Counted from the stretch's first letter, positions 43,501 through 55,191 are shown. The stretch is 64,000 nucleotides of DNA from Gymnothorax reevesii (GCA_029721435.1 CM056574.1:71777501-71841500); one strand, 5' to 3'. Translations and numbers: made by a program. Notes: a model not told the origin generated them from the letters alone.

Positions 43501-44045
43501 TAAATATATCACACAATGAATGGGAGGAAATGTGTAATCAAGCGCATACTGTAACCAGTTCTAATACTCGGAGAGAATTTAAATGGAGGGTTATAATGAG
43601 GTTTTTCAGAACTCCAGAAATAGTGGCGAAAATGGGTCCATCGGACTCAAATATATGCTGGAGGAAATGCGGCAACAAATTGGCAATCACACCCACATAC
43701 TGTGGTCTTGCCCAAAATTAAGTAAATTTTGGAGAGAGGTCTTAGAGGCCCTTAAAGAAATATTTAATCAAGATATCCCATTTGACTCAAGGGTTGCGCT
43801 GTTGGGTATAACTCCAAAGGGTTTTGAAAGTCGGACAAAAAAAATAACTCTTACAAATATTGTTAACAGCAGCAATCAAATGTATTACAATTCAATGGAT
43901 GAAACCGGATCCGCCAACATATAATATGTGGATTGAGAGGATATGGGAAATTTATCGGATGGAAAAAATAACACATTTTCTGAGACTCCAAAGGCATAAT
44001 TTTATTAAGCGATGGGACCCTGCCACTACTTTATTAAAGATTTGA
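40520..44045 (+). pseudogene. L1-type ORF2 (endonuclease-RT), inactive
   Basis: Recognisable from LIHRQVNFTSTKVLKD (about 40500) through LLLGGDFNCVMSQRED, SRIDLFLTP and ITVSDHTPIALAW (endonuclease). NNKSPGQDGFINEFYKAF marks the RT fingers. After a frameshift near 41800 come CQSYRPISLLN, DQTGFITGRY and SLDAQKAFNRVSW. The catalytic box reads HADN (42373-42384) in place of FADD/YADD, losing one catalytic Asp. The C-terminal region includes GGLKLPNLRYYFWAAQLRPL and a cysteine-containing tail (about 43650-43700). Stops or shifts occur near 41819, 42138, 42420, 43078 and 43665. The first 100 or so endonuclease residues, including the ETH-type block, are absent. Confidence 0.82.
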
Positions 44046-44372
44046 ATGAACTTAAAAGTCCCCATTTTATTAAAAAAAAAAAAAAGTTGATTGCATTTTT
44101 TTTTCATGTTAAAATTTACTATAAACTTTATTTTTTTTTATTTTTTTTTTCTTGTGTGAATGTGGTGGTGTGTGCAGTTTTTTTGAGTATATATTTGTAT
44201 CGCTGTGGTTATTGTTGTAAAGTAAGGTGGTTTTAATTTCATTTACTATCATTGTCATAACTGTAAAAAAAGAGGGGGAAAAAACAGCAGAAATATTGTT
44301 ATCAATGAATGAATGCAGAATGTGTGCTGTAATAAAAACTAAGTTCTAAAAAAAAAAAAAAACATACTTTTT

Positions 44373-44954
44373 TGAACTCCTCCTAGTGTTTAAACTATAT
44401 CTGCACAAAACTTTGCTGTAACAATCTTCAGACGTGCCTCATCAAAAGTTATCAAAAGAAAATTGCTACTCCAAAAAATAAAGTTCTTATAAATAAACCA
44501 TTTTTTTCTGCTAGCTAAAAAACACATATTGTTACATATTTGTGTTAAAGTCAAAGCTGTCAACATCAAACTCATTTCACTCGCTGCAGAGGTCAAACAG
44601 AGGCTCTCTGCCAAATTTGGCCCAAATTGGACGATGGGGGGCGCTATAAACAGAGAAACATCAAGTGACATGATTTTTGATCGGATTTGCACGAAATTTG
44701 GGGAGTGTAATGCTGGGGCACTCCTGAGACCATATCTCGAAGGGGATTGCGACTGGTCAAAGTGGGCGTGGCTTATTACAAGATAAACAGCAAACTTTAA
44801 TTTCAGCTCAGGTATTATGCTGAGGGCTGTGAAATTTATAAGGTATATATAGAATAGCACACAGAGCAAACATACCAAAAATTGCATGGCTACTCCACGA
44901 GGTGGCGCTGTAACGGATGCAAACGCATTTTGCCTTAAAACTCCCACATTTTAA
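44373..44954 (+). repeat. Continuation of the GGGGGCGCT repeat right of the L1
   Basis: It resumes with GAACTCCTCCTAGTG and contains GGGGGGCGCTATAAACAG, AAGTGGGCGTGGCTTATTAC and CACGAGGTGGCGCTGTAACG. The same phrases occur left of the L1 (AGGCATGGCTTATTACAAG). No gene. Confidence 0.55.
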
Positions 44955-45068
44955 ATCACGACTGCAAGTTGTCCGCGGAGGACCCTATTGAAATCATGCT
45001 GTTTATTATCATTAGGGCCCGAGCACGACTGCAAGTCGTCCGCGGAGGACCCTATTGAAATCATGCTG

Positions 45069-45109
<41 letters not shown>

Positions 45110-45475
45110 GAGGGCCCGAGCACGACTGCAAGTCGTCCGCGGAGGACCCTATTGAAATCATGCTGTTTATTATTATTATTATTATTATTAGGGCCCGAGC
45201 CGACTGAAAGTCGTCCGAGGACCCTATTGAAATCGTACTGTTTATTTTTAGAGCCCGAGCACGACTGCAAGTCGTCCGCGGAAGACCCTATTGAAATCAT
45301 GCTGTTTACTATTATTAGGGCCCGAGCCGACTGAAAGTCGTCCGAGGACCCTATTGAAATCGTACTGTTTATTTTTATTATTATTATTATTATTATTAGG
45401 GCCCGAGCCGACTGCAAGTCGTCTGCGGAGGGCCCTATTGAAATCGCGCTGTTTATTATTATATTTTTTTTTATT
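44955..45475 (+). repeat. Seven-unit minisatellite with a self-pairing core
   Basis: Units of about 60-95 bp begin at about 44958, 45029, 45122, 45199, 45261, 45329 and 45409. Each has AGGGCCCGAGC, then CGACTGCAAGTCGTCC, GAGGACCCTATTGAAATC and a TTATTATTA run of variable length. CGACT-GCA-AGTCG is an exact 5-bp hairpin in the intact units. Units three-over carry AAAG and lose CGCGG together, forming a second subtype. Confidence 0.8.
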
Positions 45476-47600
45476 ATTCTTCCGATTTTTCAAAGGCCAA
45501 TTTCGCCCTTTTCCCAATTGTGAAAACGCGTATAACTTTCCCCATTCGTCCGGCCGAATCCGAAATTCGATATTTTTGGGCGGTCGCACAAGTTCGACCC
45601 CAATTGTCGAAATAGCGCCCCCTAAACACGTTTCAAAATTCCCATAGGGAAATTCGCTTACTTTGTCGTAGGCAGACAAAATTTGGTAGTTATATGCTTT
45701 GTCACAAGGCATACAAAAACTTTCATTGGAGCCACGCCCTAAACCCAACAGGAAGTCGGCCATTTTGATTTGAATTTTTGAATTTTAAAACGAACTCCTC
45801 CTAGGGATTTCGCCGGATTGACTTCAAATTTGGTGAAAATCATTGTCAGACCAAGCTGATCAAAAGTTGTGCTCTGCAGATCTGTAAGTCAAAGGGCGTG
45901 GCTGCTAGGGCGTGACAACTTTTAATTACTTGAGGAAAAAATTTCACAACGATCTCACACCCAAACACTTGATTGCAGTAGCTTCAAACTTGCTGAACAT
46001 GATTAGGGCGCCGCCCTGAACGGCCTGATATACTAACTTCCCACTTTGCTAATAGCGCCCCCCTGTGGTAACAGGAAGTGACCACTCGTTACTTCCACTG
46101 GTACTGATGACACAATGTTGAACCAATCAACTTCTTTCTTCTTGTAAAACATTGAAAACAAGTTGCTGAAGCTACTTTATGAACGTTGTGTAGCTACGAG
46201 TAATGGCGTCCGTTTGGCGAAGCGGCGACTTTGGATCCCTCGCCATGAAAATACGTTGGGGATTCCCAATGCTCTCACTCCCACATACTTGAGTGTAGTA
46301 GCTTCAAACTTGCTGGACATGATCAATACTCCGCTCTGAACATCCAGATATATTGAATTCCCACTTTACTCCTAGCGCCCCCCTGTGGTAACGGGAAGTG
46401 ACCAGTTATTGCTTTCACTTGTACTGATGACACAAGGTTGAACACAGCAACCTCATTTCACTTCTATTACATGCAGAGCAAATAGATGAAGCTACTCTAT
46501 GAATACTGTGAAGCTACGCATACTGGCGTCCGTGTAGTGACGCAGCGACTTTCCATCCCTCGCCATGAAAATACGTTAGGGTTTTTGATGTCTTTAATAA
46601 ACTTGTATCATCATAAAAATTGATTGACAGGTCAAGGGTGGCAAGCTCTCACATCTGATTAGGGCTTTGCCCATGAGAGCAGCAAAATGCCTCGATAGCG
46701 CCCCCTTGAAATTTTCAAAAACCCCTCCCCTTAGGGGTTTTTTTGGGTTAGGAAGATGAAAATTGGAAAACATGTTTATTTGGCCAAGACGGACAAAAAA
46801 GTCTCTGGCATCATTTGTCTACTCCAAACAGGAAGTTGGCCATTTTGATTTTAACGTGTCATTTTTTCCTGATTTCCACATATTGTATTTTAACGCAGTC
46901 CTCTGAGAGATTTCATTCTTTCAAAACCAGATTTATTCCTAAACATTGAGAGACCATGCTGATCAAAAGTTGTGCTCTGCAGGTCTGTAGGTCAGTGGGC
47001 GTGGCTACTAACAGGAAGTGACCAGTTTTAACTTTCACTTGTACTGATGACATATAGTTGAACCCATCAACTTTATTCACCCTGTACAACATGTAGAAGA
47101 AGTTGCTTGAACTACCTTACGAATGCTGTGATGCTTCAAGTAATGGCTTTCGTGTGGCGATGCGGTGACAATGGATCCCTCGCCATGAAAATACGTTTGG
47201 GTTTTTGATGCTCTTCATGTATTCGTATCATCATGGAAATTGACATGCCTGTTAAGGGTGGCAAGCTTTCACATCTGATTGGGGCTTTGCCTATGAGGAC
47301 TGCTAAATGCCTCGATAGCGCCCCCTTGAAATTTTCAAAAACCCCTACCCATAGGGGTTTTTTTGAAGTAGAGAGATGAAAATTGGTACACATATGTATT
47401 TGGCCAAGACGCAAAAAAAAGTCTCCACATATTGTATTTTAACGCACTCCTCCTAGAGATTTCATCCATTCAAAAACAGATTTATTACTAAACATTGAGG
47501 GACCATGCTGCCCCCATCAGGATCTCACCACAACCCCAACGTGCACATGGGGGCGAGGGCACGTTCAACGCTGCTTGCAGCTTTAATTATTATTATTATT
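45476..47600 (+). repeat. AGCGCCCCC-rich repeat, copy 1
   Basis: It begins AAGGCCAATTTCGCCC and ends GTTCAACGCTGCTTGCAGC plus a TTA run. TAGCGCCCCC appears at about 45612, 46063, 46373, 46694 and 47315. Other recurring phrases are GGTAACAGGAAGTGACC and CCATGAAAATACGTT. Non-coding. Confidence 0.75.
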
Positions 47601-49619
47601 CCTCCGACATTTCAAGGGCCAATTTCGCCCCTTTCCCAATGGTGAAAACGCGTCTTACTTTCCACAGACGTCCGGCCTCATCTGAAATTTGATATTTTCA
47701 TGCGGTCATACAGGTTTGACCCCAAATGCCGAAATAGCGCCCCCTAAACACGTTTCAAAATTTCCATAGGGAAATTCGTTTACTTTGTCGTAGGCAGACG
47801 GAATTTGGTAGTTATATGAGTTGTAACAAGGCATACAAAAAACTTCATCGGAGCCACGCCCTAAACCCAACAGGAAGTCGGCCATTTTTATTTGAATTTT
47901 TGAATTTTAAAACAAACTCCTCCTCGGGATTTCGCCGAATCAACTTCAAATTTGGTAGAGATCATTGTGAGACCAAGGTGATCAAAATTTGTGCTCTGCA
48001 GATCTGCAGGTCAAAGGGCGTGGCGGGTAGGGCGTGACAAATTTTAGTGACTTGAGGAAAAAATTTCACAATGCTCTCACATCCAAACACTTGATTTCAG
48101 AAGCTTTAAACTTGCTGAAAATGATTAGGGCGCCGCCCTGAACATCCTGATATTTTAACTTTTCACTTTGCTAATAGCGCCCCCCGGTGGTAACAGGAAG
48201 TGACCACTCGTTACTTCCACTTGTACTGATGACACATTGTTGAACCCATCAACTTCATTCTACTTCTAAAACATGCAAAACAAGTTGATGAAGCTACATT
48301 GTAAACGCTGTATAGCTATGAGTAATGGCATTCGTGTGGCAAAGCGGCGACTTTGGATGCCTTGCCATGAAAATATGTTTGGGATTCCCAATGCTCTCAC
48401 GTCCACACTTGACTGTAGTAGCTTCAAACTTGCTGGACATGACCATTGCTCCGCCCTGAACGTCTAAATGCATTAAATTACCACTTCGCTACTAGCGCCC
48501 CCCTGTGGTAACAGGAAGTGACCAGTTATTACTTTCACTTGTACTGAGGACACATACTTCATCAAATCAACCTCATTCCACTTCTATTACATGCAGAACA
48601 AATTGGTGAAGCTACCTAATGAATAAAATAAAGCCACGCATAATAGCGTCTGTGTAATGACGCGGCGACTATCCATCCCTTGCCACGAAAATACGTTTGG
48701 GTTTTTGATGTCTTTAATAAACTTGCATCATCATAAAAATTGATAGACAGGTCAAGGGTGGCAAGCTCTCACATGTCATTGGGGCTTTGCCGATGAGGGC
48801 AGCAAAATGCCTCGATAGCGCCCCCTCGAAATTTTCAAAAACCCCTCCCCATAGGAGTTTTTTAGAGTAGAAAAATGAAAATTGGAACACATGTGTATTT
48901 GGCCAAGACGCACAAAAAAGTCTCTGGCATCATTTGTCTACTCCAAACAGGAAGTCAGCCATTTTGACTTTAACGTGTCATTTTTGCCTGATTTCCACAT
49001 ATTGTATTTTAACGCACTCCTCCTAGAGATTTCTTCCATTCAAAACCAGATTTATTAAAAAACACTGAATGACTATGCTGATCAAAAGTTGAGCTTTGCA
49101 TGTCTGTAGGTCAGTGGGCGTGGCTGCTTACAGGAAGTGACCAGTTTTTACTTTCACTTGTACTGATGACACATGGTTGAACCCATCAACTTTATTCCCC
49201 CTGTACAACATGTAGAGGAAGTTGCATAAACTACCTTACGGAATGCTGTGATGCTTTGAGTAATGGCGTTCGTGTGGCAATTCGGTGACAATGGATCCCT
49301 CGCCATGAAAATACGTTTGGGTATTTGATGTTCTTAATGAATTCATATCATCATGGAAATTGATATGTCAGTCAAGGGTGGTGAGCTCTAACATCTGATT
49401 GGGGCAATGCCCATGAAGGCAGCAAAATGCCTCCATAGCGCCCCCTTGGAATTTTGAAAAACCCCTCCCCATAGGGGTTTTTCTGGAATAGGAAGATGAA
49501 AATTGGTACACATGTGTATGTTGCCAATTCGAACAAAAAAGTCTCTGGCACCTCCGGTCAATTCCAAACAGGAAGTCAGTCATTTTTATTTTAATGTGTC
49601 ATTTTGGCCCGATTTTGAC

Positions 49620-49823
49620 ATATTGCATTTTAACGAACTCCTCCTAGCGATTCCGTCCATTCAACCTAATATTTATTTCCGATTATCAAGACACCATGAT
49701 GATCAAAAGTTGTGCTCTGCATGTCTGTCGCTAAATGGGCGTGGCCGCCATGGTCTCCCCATTTCAGATGCCTCGCCAAACACATTCCAGCAGCTCTCTC
49801 TCCCTCATACTTCATCCAAATGG
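49620..49823 (+). repeat. 204-bp direct repeat, left copy
   Basis: ATATTGCATTTTAACGAACT to TTCATCCAAATGG. It matches 50521-50724 at a constant offset of 901 with about 15 substitutions and no indels. It directly borders the 3' end of the inserted LINE fragment. Confidence 0.8.
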
Positions 49824-50520
49824 ATTCCAATGAAAGTCCCATTGAGATTTATGATCTCTTTTTCAAGGGAGACCTGGCCAAGATAGCGGCATTACATGTT
49901 ACATAAACGGGACAAACACAAAAGAATATATGGTGTAAACACAAAAAACGTAGAATAGCTTCAAATGATACCAACTGACATTAAAAGATATTCAATAAAC
50001 TGTGGACTCACATTAAAATGGTCAACTGCATTGACAAGTTCCAACCATTGTACGAATAAAAGATTTGAAGACCGACAAGGAGACCAAGTCCTTTAGTTTC
50101 AAATCATTTTGCAGGCTATTCCAGGTGAGGGGAGCCGAGCACTTAAAAGCTTTCTTACCCAAATTAGTCCGTGCGCTTGGAACTGACAATAAAATCACAT
50201 CTTGAGATCTAAAATTATAACTGCAATCAGATCTTAGTTCAATCAAAGAACAAATATAAGAAGGGAGTTCACCTAAAATTGCTTTATAAATAAACAAATA
50301 CCAGTGACTGAGCATAAGCATGGTCAAAGATGGCCACCCAGCCCTGGCATACAGAGTACAATGGTGAGTAAGGGCTTTACAATTGGTCATAAATCTCAAG
50401 ACACTGTGATAAACACTGTCCAACTTTTGCAAGCAATGGGCAGACGCATGCATGTATAAAAGATCACCATAATCAATAACTGATAAAAAAGTAGCAGAGA
50501 TCAGATTCTTTCTCGTCTCA
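49824..50520 (-). mobile_element. 5'-truncated L2-type LINE fragment (697 bp)
   Basis: Minus orientation. The 3' UTR reads GCCGCTATCTTGGCCAGGTC then AAAAGAGATCATAAATC, typical of fish L2-like LINE tails. Upstream lies the C-terminal reverse transcriptase region. It fits exactly between two 204-bp direct repeats. Confidence 0.75.
50022..50520 (-). pseudogene. L2-type RT C-terminal fragment
   Basis: The frame encodes ATFLSVIDYGDLLYMHAS, LDSVYHSVLRFMTNC, HWYLFIYKAILGELPSYI, LSVPSARTNLGKKAFKCSAP and TWNSLQNDLKLKDL before a stop. These are the post-catalytic connection and C-terminal motifs of L2/CR1-like reverse transcriptases. It is open in frame but lacks the endonuclease and the catalytic core, so it is a dead 5'-truncated copy. 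The open frame continues a few codons into the flanking repeat, which is not part of the gene. Confidence 0.8.
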
Positions 50521-50724
50521 ATATTGCATTTTAAAGAACTCCTCCTAGCGATTCCGTCCAATCAACCTAATATTTATTTCTGATCATCAAGAGACCATGC
50601 TGACCAAAAGTAGTGCTCTGCATGTCTGTCGCTAAATGGGCCTGGCCGCCATGGTGTCCCCATTTCCGATGCCTCGCCAAACACATTCGAGCTGCTCACT
50701 CTCCCTCATACTTTATCCAAATGG
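50521..50724 (+). repeat. 204-bp direct repeat, right copy
   Basis: ATATTGCATTTTAAAGAACT to TTTATCCAAATGG, partner of 49620-49823. It borders the 5' truncation point of the LINE fragment. Confidence 0.8.
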
Positions 50725-51150
50725 TTCAAAAATTCCTGTACATAGTGAAAGCCCCACCCTGAACGCTTCGATGTGCTGCTAAACAATCTAGCTCATCATG
50801 CCACATTTTACATTGAAATTGGCTGATTTGCTCAAAACTTCACATTTGTGCTTAGGGTTTGCCCCTGAATGCACCTGCCCAAATTTGGTTACAAACTGAG
50901 CGCCTTCTGGTGGATGAAGTATCAACTTATCATAACTCCTTCAGTTTGTCCGATTCGCTCGACACTTTCTCTCAGGTTGGGGCCGGCACTTGACCTGTCC
51001 AATGGTCGTGAGTGCACAGCTGCACCCGTCAGGATCTCACCACAACCCCAACGTGCGCATGGGGGCGAGGGCCCGTTCAACGCTGCTTGCAGCTTTAATT
51101 ATTATTATTGTTATTTTTATTCCTCCGACATTTCAAGGGCCAATTTCGCC

Positions 51151-51650
51151 TGTGGAAACATTTTTTATTGATTAATTTAATTATTATTAATTGCTTATCC
51201 TTGCTTGCTCATATTCTGTTTTAGTTCACAACTTCATAGGCCTAGAGTGTATGTGTGCTTGCATATTTCTGATTTAGCAGGGGCCTGCATAACTCTACTA
51301 GTGAGTCATGACATGTAGCCTATCTAAAGTCATGACAACCTGAATGTCTGTACCAAGGGCAAGATGTTTTTCTCTTTCTCTAAGTTTATGTGTTCATAGA
51401 AAGCTCCGGAATCCATAACAAGATAAGCTGGAGCCAGAGCTGAGAGAGAAGGCAGGTGCTCTCCTCCCTGGCAAGATGTGTGTGTATCCCTAGACAACTT
51501 GACGTGGTTACGTACCAACTTGACTCAGTTGCGTGTGACGCAAGGTTCGCGTGATGTGTAAATCAGCACGGGGGGAGGAGAACGCCATGGAGTATTCCTA
51601 CAAATACCAGAGAACTTTCTAATTGTGTAAGAGAGAGATAATATGATACA
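51151..51650. other. Possible solo LTR or junction sequence
   Basis: It begins TGTGGAAACATTTTTTATTG exactly where the CAATTTCGCC repeat breaks off and ends ATGATACA before the tandem repeats. TG...CA ends and about 500 bp length would suit a solo LTR. However, no target duplication or clear promoter is visible, so this is only a suggestion. Confidence 0.3.
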
Positions 51651-54050
51651 GTTTCTGTCAAAATTTAATTGATTTTGATTGATGGCTTTTTGATGAGTTG
51701 ATGATGTAATATTAATTTTTTAATTAGGTTATAATAGTTTGTCATTAAACATTTTAAACATCTTTTAAAACATTTATTTAATTGCATAATTATTTAGTGT
51801 TTTTTAAACTTGTATTATTTAAGTGGTGGGGGGAAATGGATGTGATAAGTGGTAAAACTTTATTTCAAGCGTTTGTTGGAGTGTGTGAAACGGAAGAGGG
51901 TTAAAATTCGTAGTGTTTTAAAATTGCGGGTAATATATTAGTAAAATACTGTTTTAAAGCAAAATAAAAAATAAAAAATAAAAATAAATAAGTTAGTTGT
52001 CGAAAGTTCGATGCGAAATAAGGCTGATTTCCAAAGTCTTCTCACACCGTTGGTCATCTCGCACTCTGGCCGCGTGTATGTGAGGTGAGTGGGGTATGTC
52101 AAAGGGGGCGGGGGCTGGTTCTGTGGGTGTGCGTACATGTGCTGGCGGGAATACGGTCAACCAATGGCTGAGCCATACGGTTTCTGTCAAAATTTAATTG
52201 ATTTTGATTGATGGCTTTTTGATGAGTTGATGATGTAATAGGAGTTAAATTTTTAATTAGGTTATAATAGTTTATTATTTATCACCCCTTTGCCCCCTCC
52301 CATCCCTCCCTCTCCTCCCCTGGCTGTGTGGTGTAATTCAACACAGCCACCCTCCCTCCCTCCCTCCTTTTTGGGATAACTCTTTTAAAACATTTATGTA
52401 ATTGCATTATTGTTTAGTGCTTTTTAAACATATATTATTTCAGTGGTGGGGAAATGGAAGAGATAAGTGGTAAAACTTTATTTCAAGCGTTTGTTGGTTG
52501 TGGGAAAACGAAAGAGGGTTTTAATTCGTAGAGTGTTTTAAAGTTGTGGGTAATATGTTAATAAAATTGTGTTTTAAAGCAAAATAAAAAATAAAAATAA
52601 ATTTTAAAAAAGTTAGTAAAATTGGCTTTTTGATGAGTTGATGATGTCATATGACTTCATTTTTTAATGAGGTTATTATAGTTTATTCAGTATCACCCCT
52701 TTGCCCCCTGCACCTCCCCACCCTCTTCTCTCCTGGCTGTGTGGTGTAATTCAGCACACCCTCCCTCCTTTTAGGGATAACTCCTTTAAAACATTTATTT
52801 AATTGCATTATTGTTTAGTGCTTTTTAAACATATATTATTTCAGTGGTGGGGGAAATGGATGTGACAAGTGGTAAAACTTTATTTCAAGCGTTTGTTGGT
52901 GTGGGTGTTACCAGATGCAGGATCCAGAAGTTTTTATTGAATGCAACGTGAGGGAAAACTCAGGAAACCAAAACAACACAACAAAGTCCGTCTGAAGGTC
53001 TCATCAGTCTTCCCTTCTTAAGGACACATTGGGAGGATGCAGGAATGCGGAAGGCAATCTACTTTGGAAACAGAAACACATGGATTAAGGAACAAATTCA
53101 CAAGGACCGGGTAACAATACTGACTCGAGGCAAGACGCTAAGACGACTAATTAAACTAGACAGTTTAGATTGAGGTAATAATATATACACCCTTAAATAA
53201 GAGCTGGTTAGTACGGTTAGTAATGAACCTATCAGGGGATGAATTCACTCAGAGTTATGCGAGACCCAGAATTAAGCTCAGGTAGAAGCAATGAATGAAA
53301 TACCAAACTGAAAGAGGAAACATGCTTGGACAACGAGACTCAGGCATGCTGAATACTGTCACACGACATCACAGGAGTCAGGGCAAGAGGGAATCAATGG
53401 TCAGACCGCGGGAATGGAGCGGAAACACAAATCAAGAAACACACGGTGTAAAATGCACAAGCACAAACAAGCACAAGAGACAGAATCATAACAGTCCAGG
53501 GAAAATGAAAGAGGGTTAAAATTCGAAGTGTTTTAAAGTTGTGGGTAATATGTTAGTAAAATAGTGTTTTAAAGCAAAATAAAAAAATAAACTAAATAAA
53601 AATAAAAGTTAGTAAAATAGTGTTAAAGCAAAAATTGTTAGTAAAAGTGTTTTAAAGTAAAAAAAAAAAGAAATTAAAATAGTGTTTTTAAAGTGTTAAA
53701 ACTTTAGAGTAATGAATGAAGTACATTTGAAATAGCTGTGAATATGTGGAAAGAATAAAGAAAGGAAAGAAAGATAAAATTACTCACCAGAAAAGTCTGG
53801 CCCCGAGATGTAAATGGAGGAAAAAAAGTTTTTCTGAGTTAGTTGTCGAGAGCTTGATGCAAAATAAGGCTGGTTTCCAAAGTGTTCTCATCTCACAAGT
53901 CATCTCTCACTGGCAGTGTGCATGTTTTATGTCAAAGGGGGGGCGCGGCTGGTTCTGTGGGTGTGCGCGTACATGTGTTGGCAGGAATATGGTCAACCAA
54001 TGGCTGAGCCATACAGTTTCCCGATATACTCGATTATAAATAGCCCATTT
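51651..54050 (+). repeat. Tandem repeat with period of roughly 450-530 bp
   Basis: Recurring phrases: GTTTCTGTCAAAATTTAATT (51651, 52181); GGCTTTTTGATGAGTTGATG (51684, 52213, 52624); TATCACCCCTTTGCCCCC (52278, 52690); AAACTTTATTTCAAGCGTTT (51855, 52474, 52876); AGTTAGTTGTCGA and GGTCAACCAATGGCTGAGCC (51992/52157, 53838/53993). The units are imperfect and interrupted by a solo LTR at 52906. The open frame at 53746-54039 has no family resemblance and lies in this repeat. Confidence 0.65.
52906..53493 (-). repeat. Solo LTR-like insertion
   Basis: Read on the minus strand it starts TGTTATGATTCTGTCTC and ends CTGGATCCTGCATCTGGTAACA-type sequence (TGTTA...TAACA). An AATAAA precedes the end. It interrupts a tandem-repeat unit between GTTGGTGTGGG and GGGAAAATGAAAGAGG. 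The beginning of the mirrored copy lies at 63896-64000 in the other palindrome arm. No clean target duplication remains. Confidence 0.55.
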
Positions 54051-54658
54051 TCATAAAATTCAATACTTCATCAGTTTGTTTTTAAAGCAGTGGAAATATA
54101 TTGGCTATTCTTTCTTTCAGTATGAATAAAGGCATAGGGTCTTTTAGATTCAATTATGTTGTACCATTTTTAAAGTTTTTTAACTTTAAGAAATGATAAA
54201 ATTGTGTGTGGAAAGCTGGAAAATGCGAGTTTTGAAGTATATCCTAGAATTTTATGTTGAATACAGGTTTTAACTAAGATTTTTACAATTGAGCTGGAGT
54301 GCTTGCAGGTCGTGTGTGTGTGTGTGTGTGTGTGTGTGAGTGTGCGCATGTGCAGAAGGTGTGGCTTGAGTACACCAACTTAATTAAGGATTTTTAACAG
54401 GCTGTGTAAAATATTTTCTGTATTTTATCACTTACAAGTGTTTTATTTGAAATATATTGCATCCAGTCTTGGAAATGAGTAACAATAAATAAATACAGAT
54501 ATACTCGATTATAGATGAACCATTTTCATAAATGTCAATACAGCATTAGTTTAAGTCTTTGTTTCGAAAAATGCGAGTTTCAAAGTATATCCTGGAATTT
54601 TAATGTTGAATATAGGTTTAAACTAAGTTTCTCATTTGAGAGGGAGTGCTTGTGGGTC

Positions 54659-54696
<38 letters not shown>
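53148..54696 (+). repeat. Palindrome, left arm (outer part)
   Basis: Its reverse complement runs from 64000 down to about 62700. Matching landmarks: TTTAGATTGAGGTAATAATA with the window's last bases; GAAAGATAAAATTACTCACC (53769) with 63602; ATATACTCGATTATAAATAG (54026) with 63350; and GT runs with CA runs (54309 with 63033, 54659 with 62690). Gmr1-like element 2 separates it from the inner part. Confidence 0.85.
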
Positions 54697-54698
<2 letters not shown>

Positions 54699-55191
54699 TT
54701 ATGGCCCCAATTTGTTATTACATTTATAACACAACAGCAACAGCAAGGGATGACAAACACAGCTTTAACAACTAAAACACATTTAATTTTTAACAAAGAC
54801 AAAGACTAATAACAACCTCAACTAAAGACCAAGATTGATAAATAAGAAAAAACAGAAATAATTGCAGTCCCTTTTTAGTGGGGTGGCTTGGTGATGTCCT
54901 GGATGAAGAAAATGCTCAAACACAGGCAAAGAAATCCACAAAAGAAACGTCACAGGTCTTGAACAGAATGGCAGGTCTGGTCGTCATCTTGCAATTTCTC
55001 CTACTACTTTACTGTCTCAATTCTTTTCCTTATATACTCTTTTGCAGACCCCACCCACATTTAGACCTCCTTTTTTTATTTTTCTGAGACTTGCCCCAGA
55101 CATGTCCAGGACATGTCTAAACATGACTCCAGTCTGAGCTTAACAAAAAAAAGGTAAATACTGCCATCTAGTGGCCTATATTCACATTACA
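54697..55191 (-). repeat. 3' LTR of Gmr1-like element 2
   Basis: 495 bp, TGTTATGG...CATTACA on the plus strand. The purine tract (CCTCCATTCC on plus) follows at 55192. It carries the TATA box (55029-55036) and the p53-like cluster. Confidence 0.93.
55087..55118 (-). promoter_or_regulatory. p53-family half-site cluster, 3' LTR of element 2
   Basis: Plus strand AGACTTGCCC, C, AGACATGTCC, A, GGACATGTCT; three decamers, each a full RRRCWWGYYY match with one-base spacing. Unchanged relative to the other LTRs. Confidence 0.7.

Larger units (their letters stand above)
38560..44357 (+). mobile_element. L1/Tx1-clade LINE, near full length (about 5.8 kb)
   Basis: It starts CGGGGGGTGCTGGTGAACC and ends in an A-run. 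AAAAACATACTTTTT is present on both sides (38545-38559 and 44358-44372) as a 15-bp target duplication. ORF1 is open; ORF2 is broken. The part between the ORFs and the endonuclease start appears replaced by unrelated AT-rich sequence. It lies in the GGGGGCGCT repeat. Confidence 0.85.
47601..51150 (+). repeat. AGCGCCCCC-rich repeat, copy 2, with a LINE fragment inside
   Basis: It starts with the same CAAGGGCCAATTTCGCCCC, and TAGCGCCCCC recurs at about 47736, 48174, 48493, 48816 and 49436. Spacing is almost the same as in copy 1, about 2.13 kb downstream. It ends at the same CGTTCAACGCTGCTTGCAGC (about 51075), after which a third copy begins and breaks off at 51150. Confidence 0.75.

Noticed and set aside
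44955..45475. CRISPR-like array of hairpin-containing repeats
   Set aside because: Units are adjacent, with simple TTA spacers, in a vertebrate genome and with no cas genes; it is a minisatellite.
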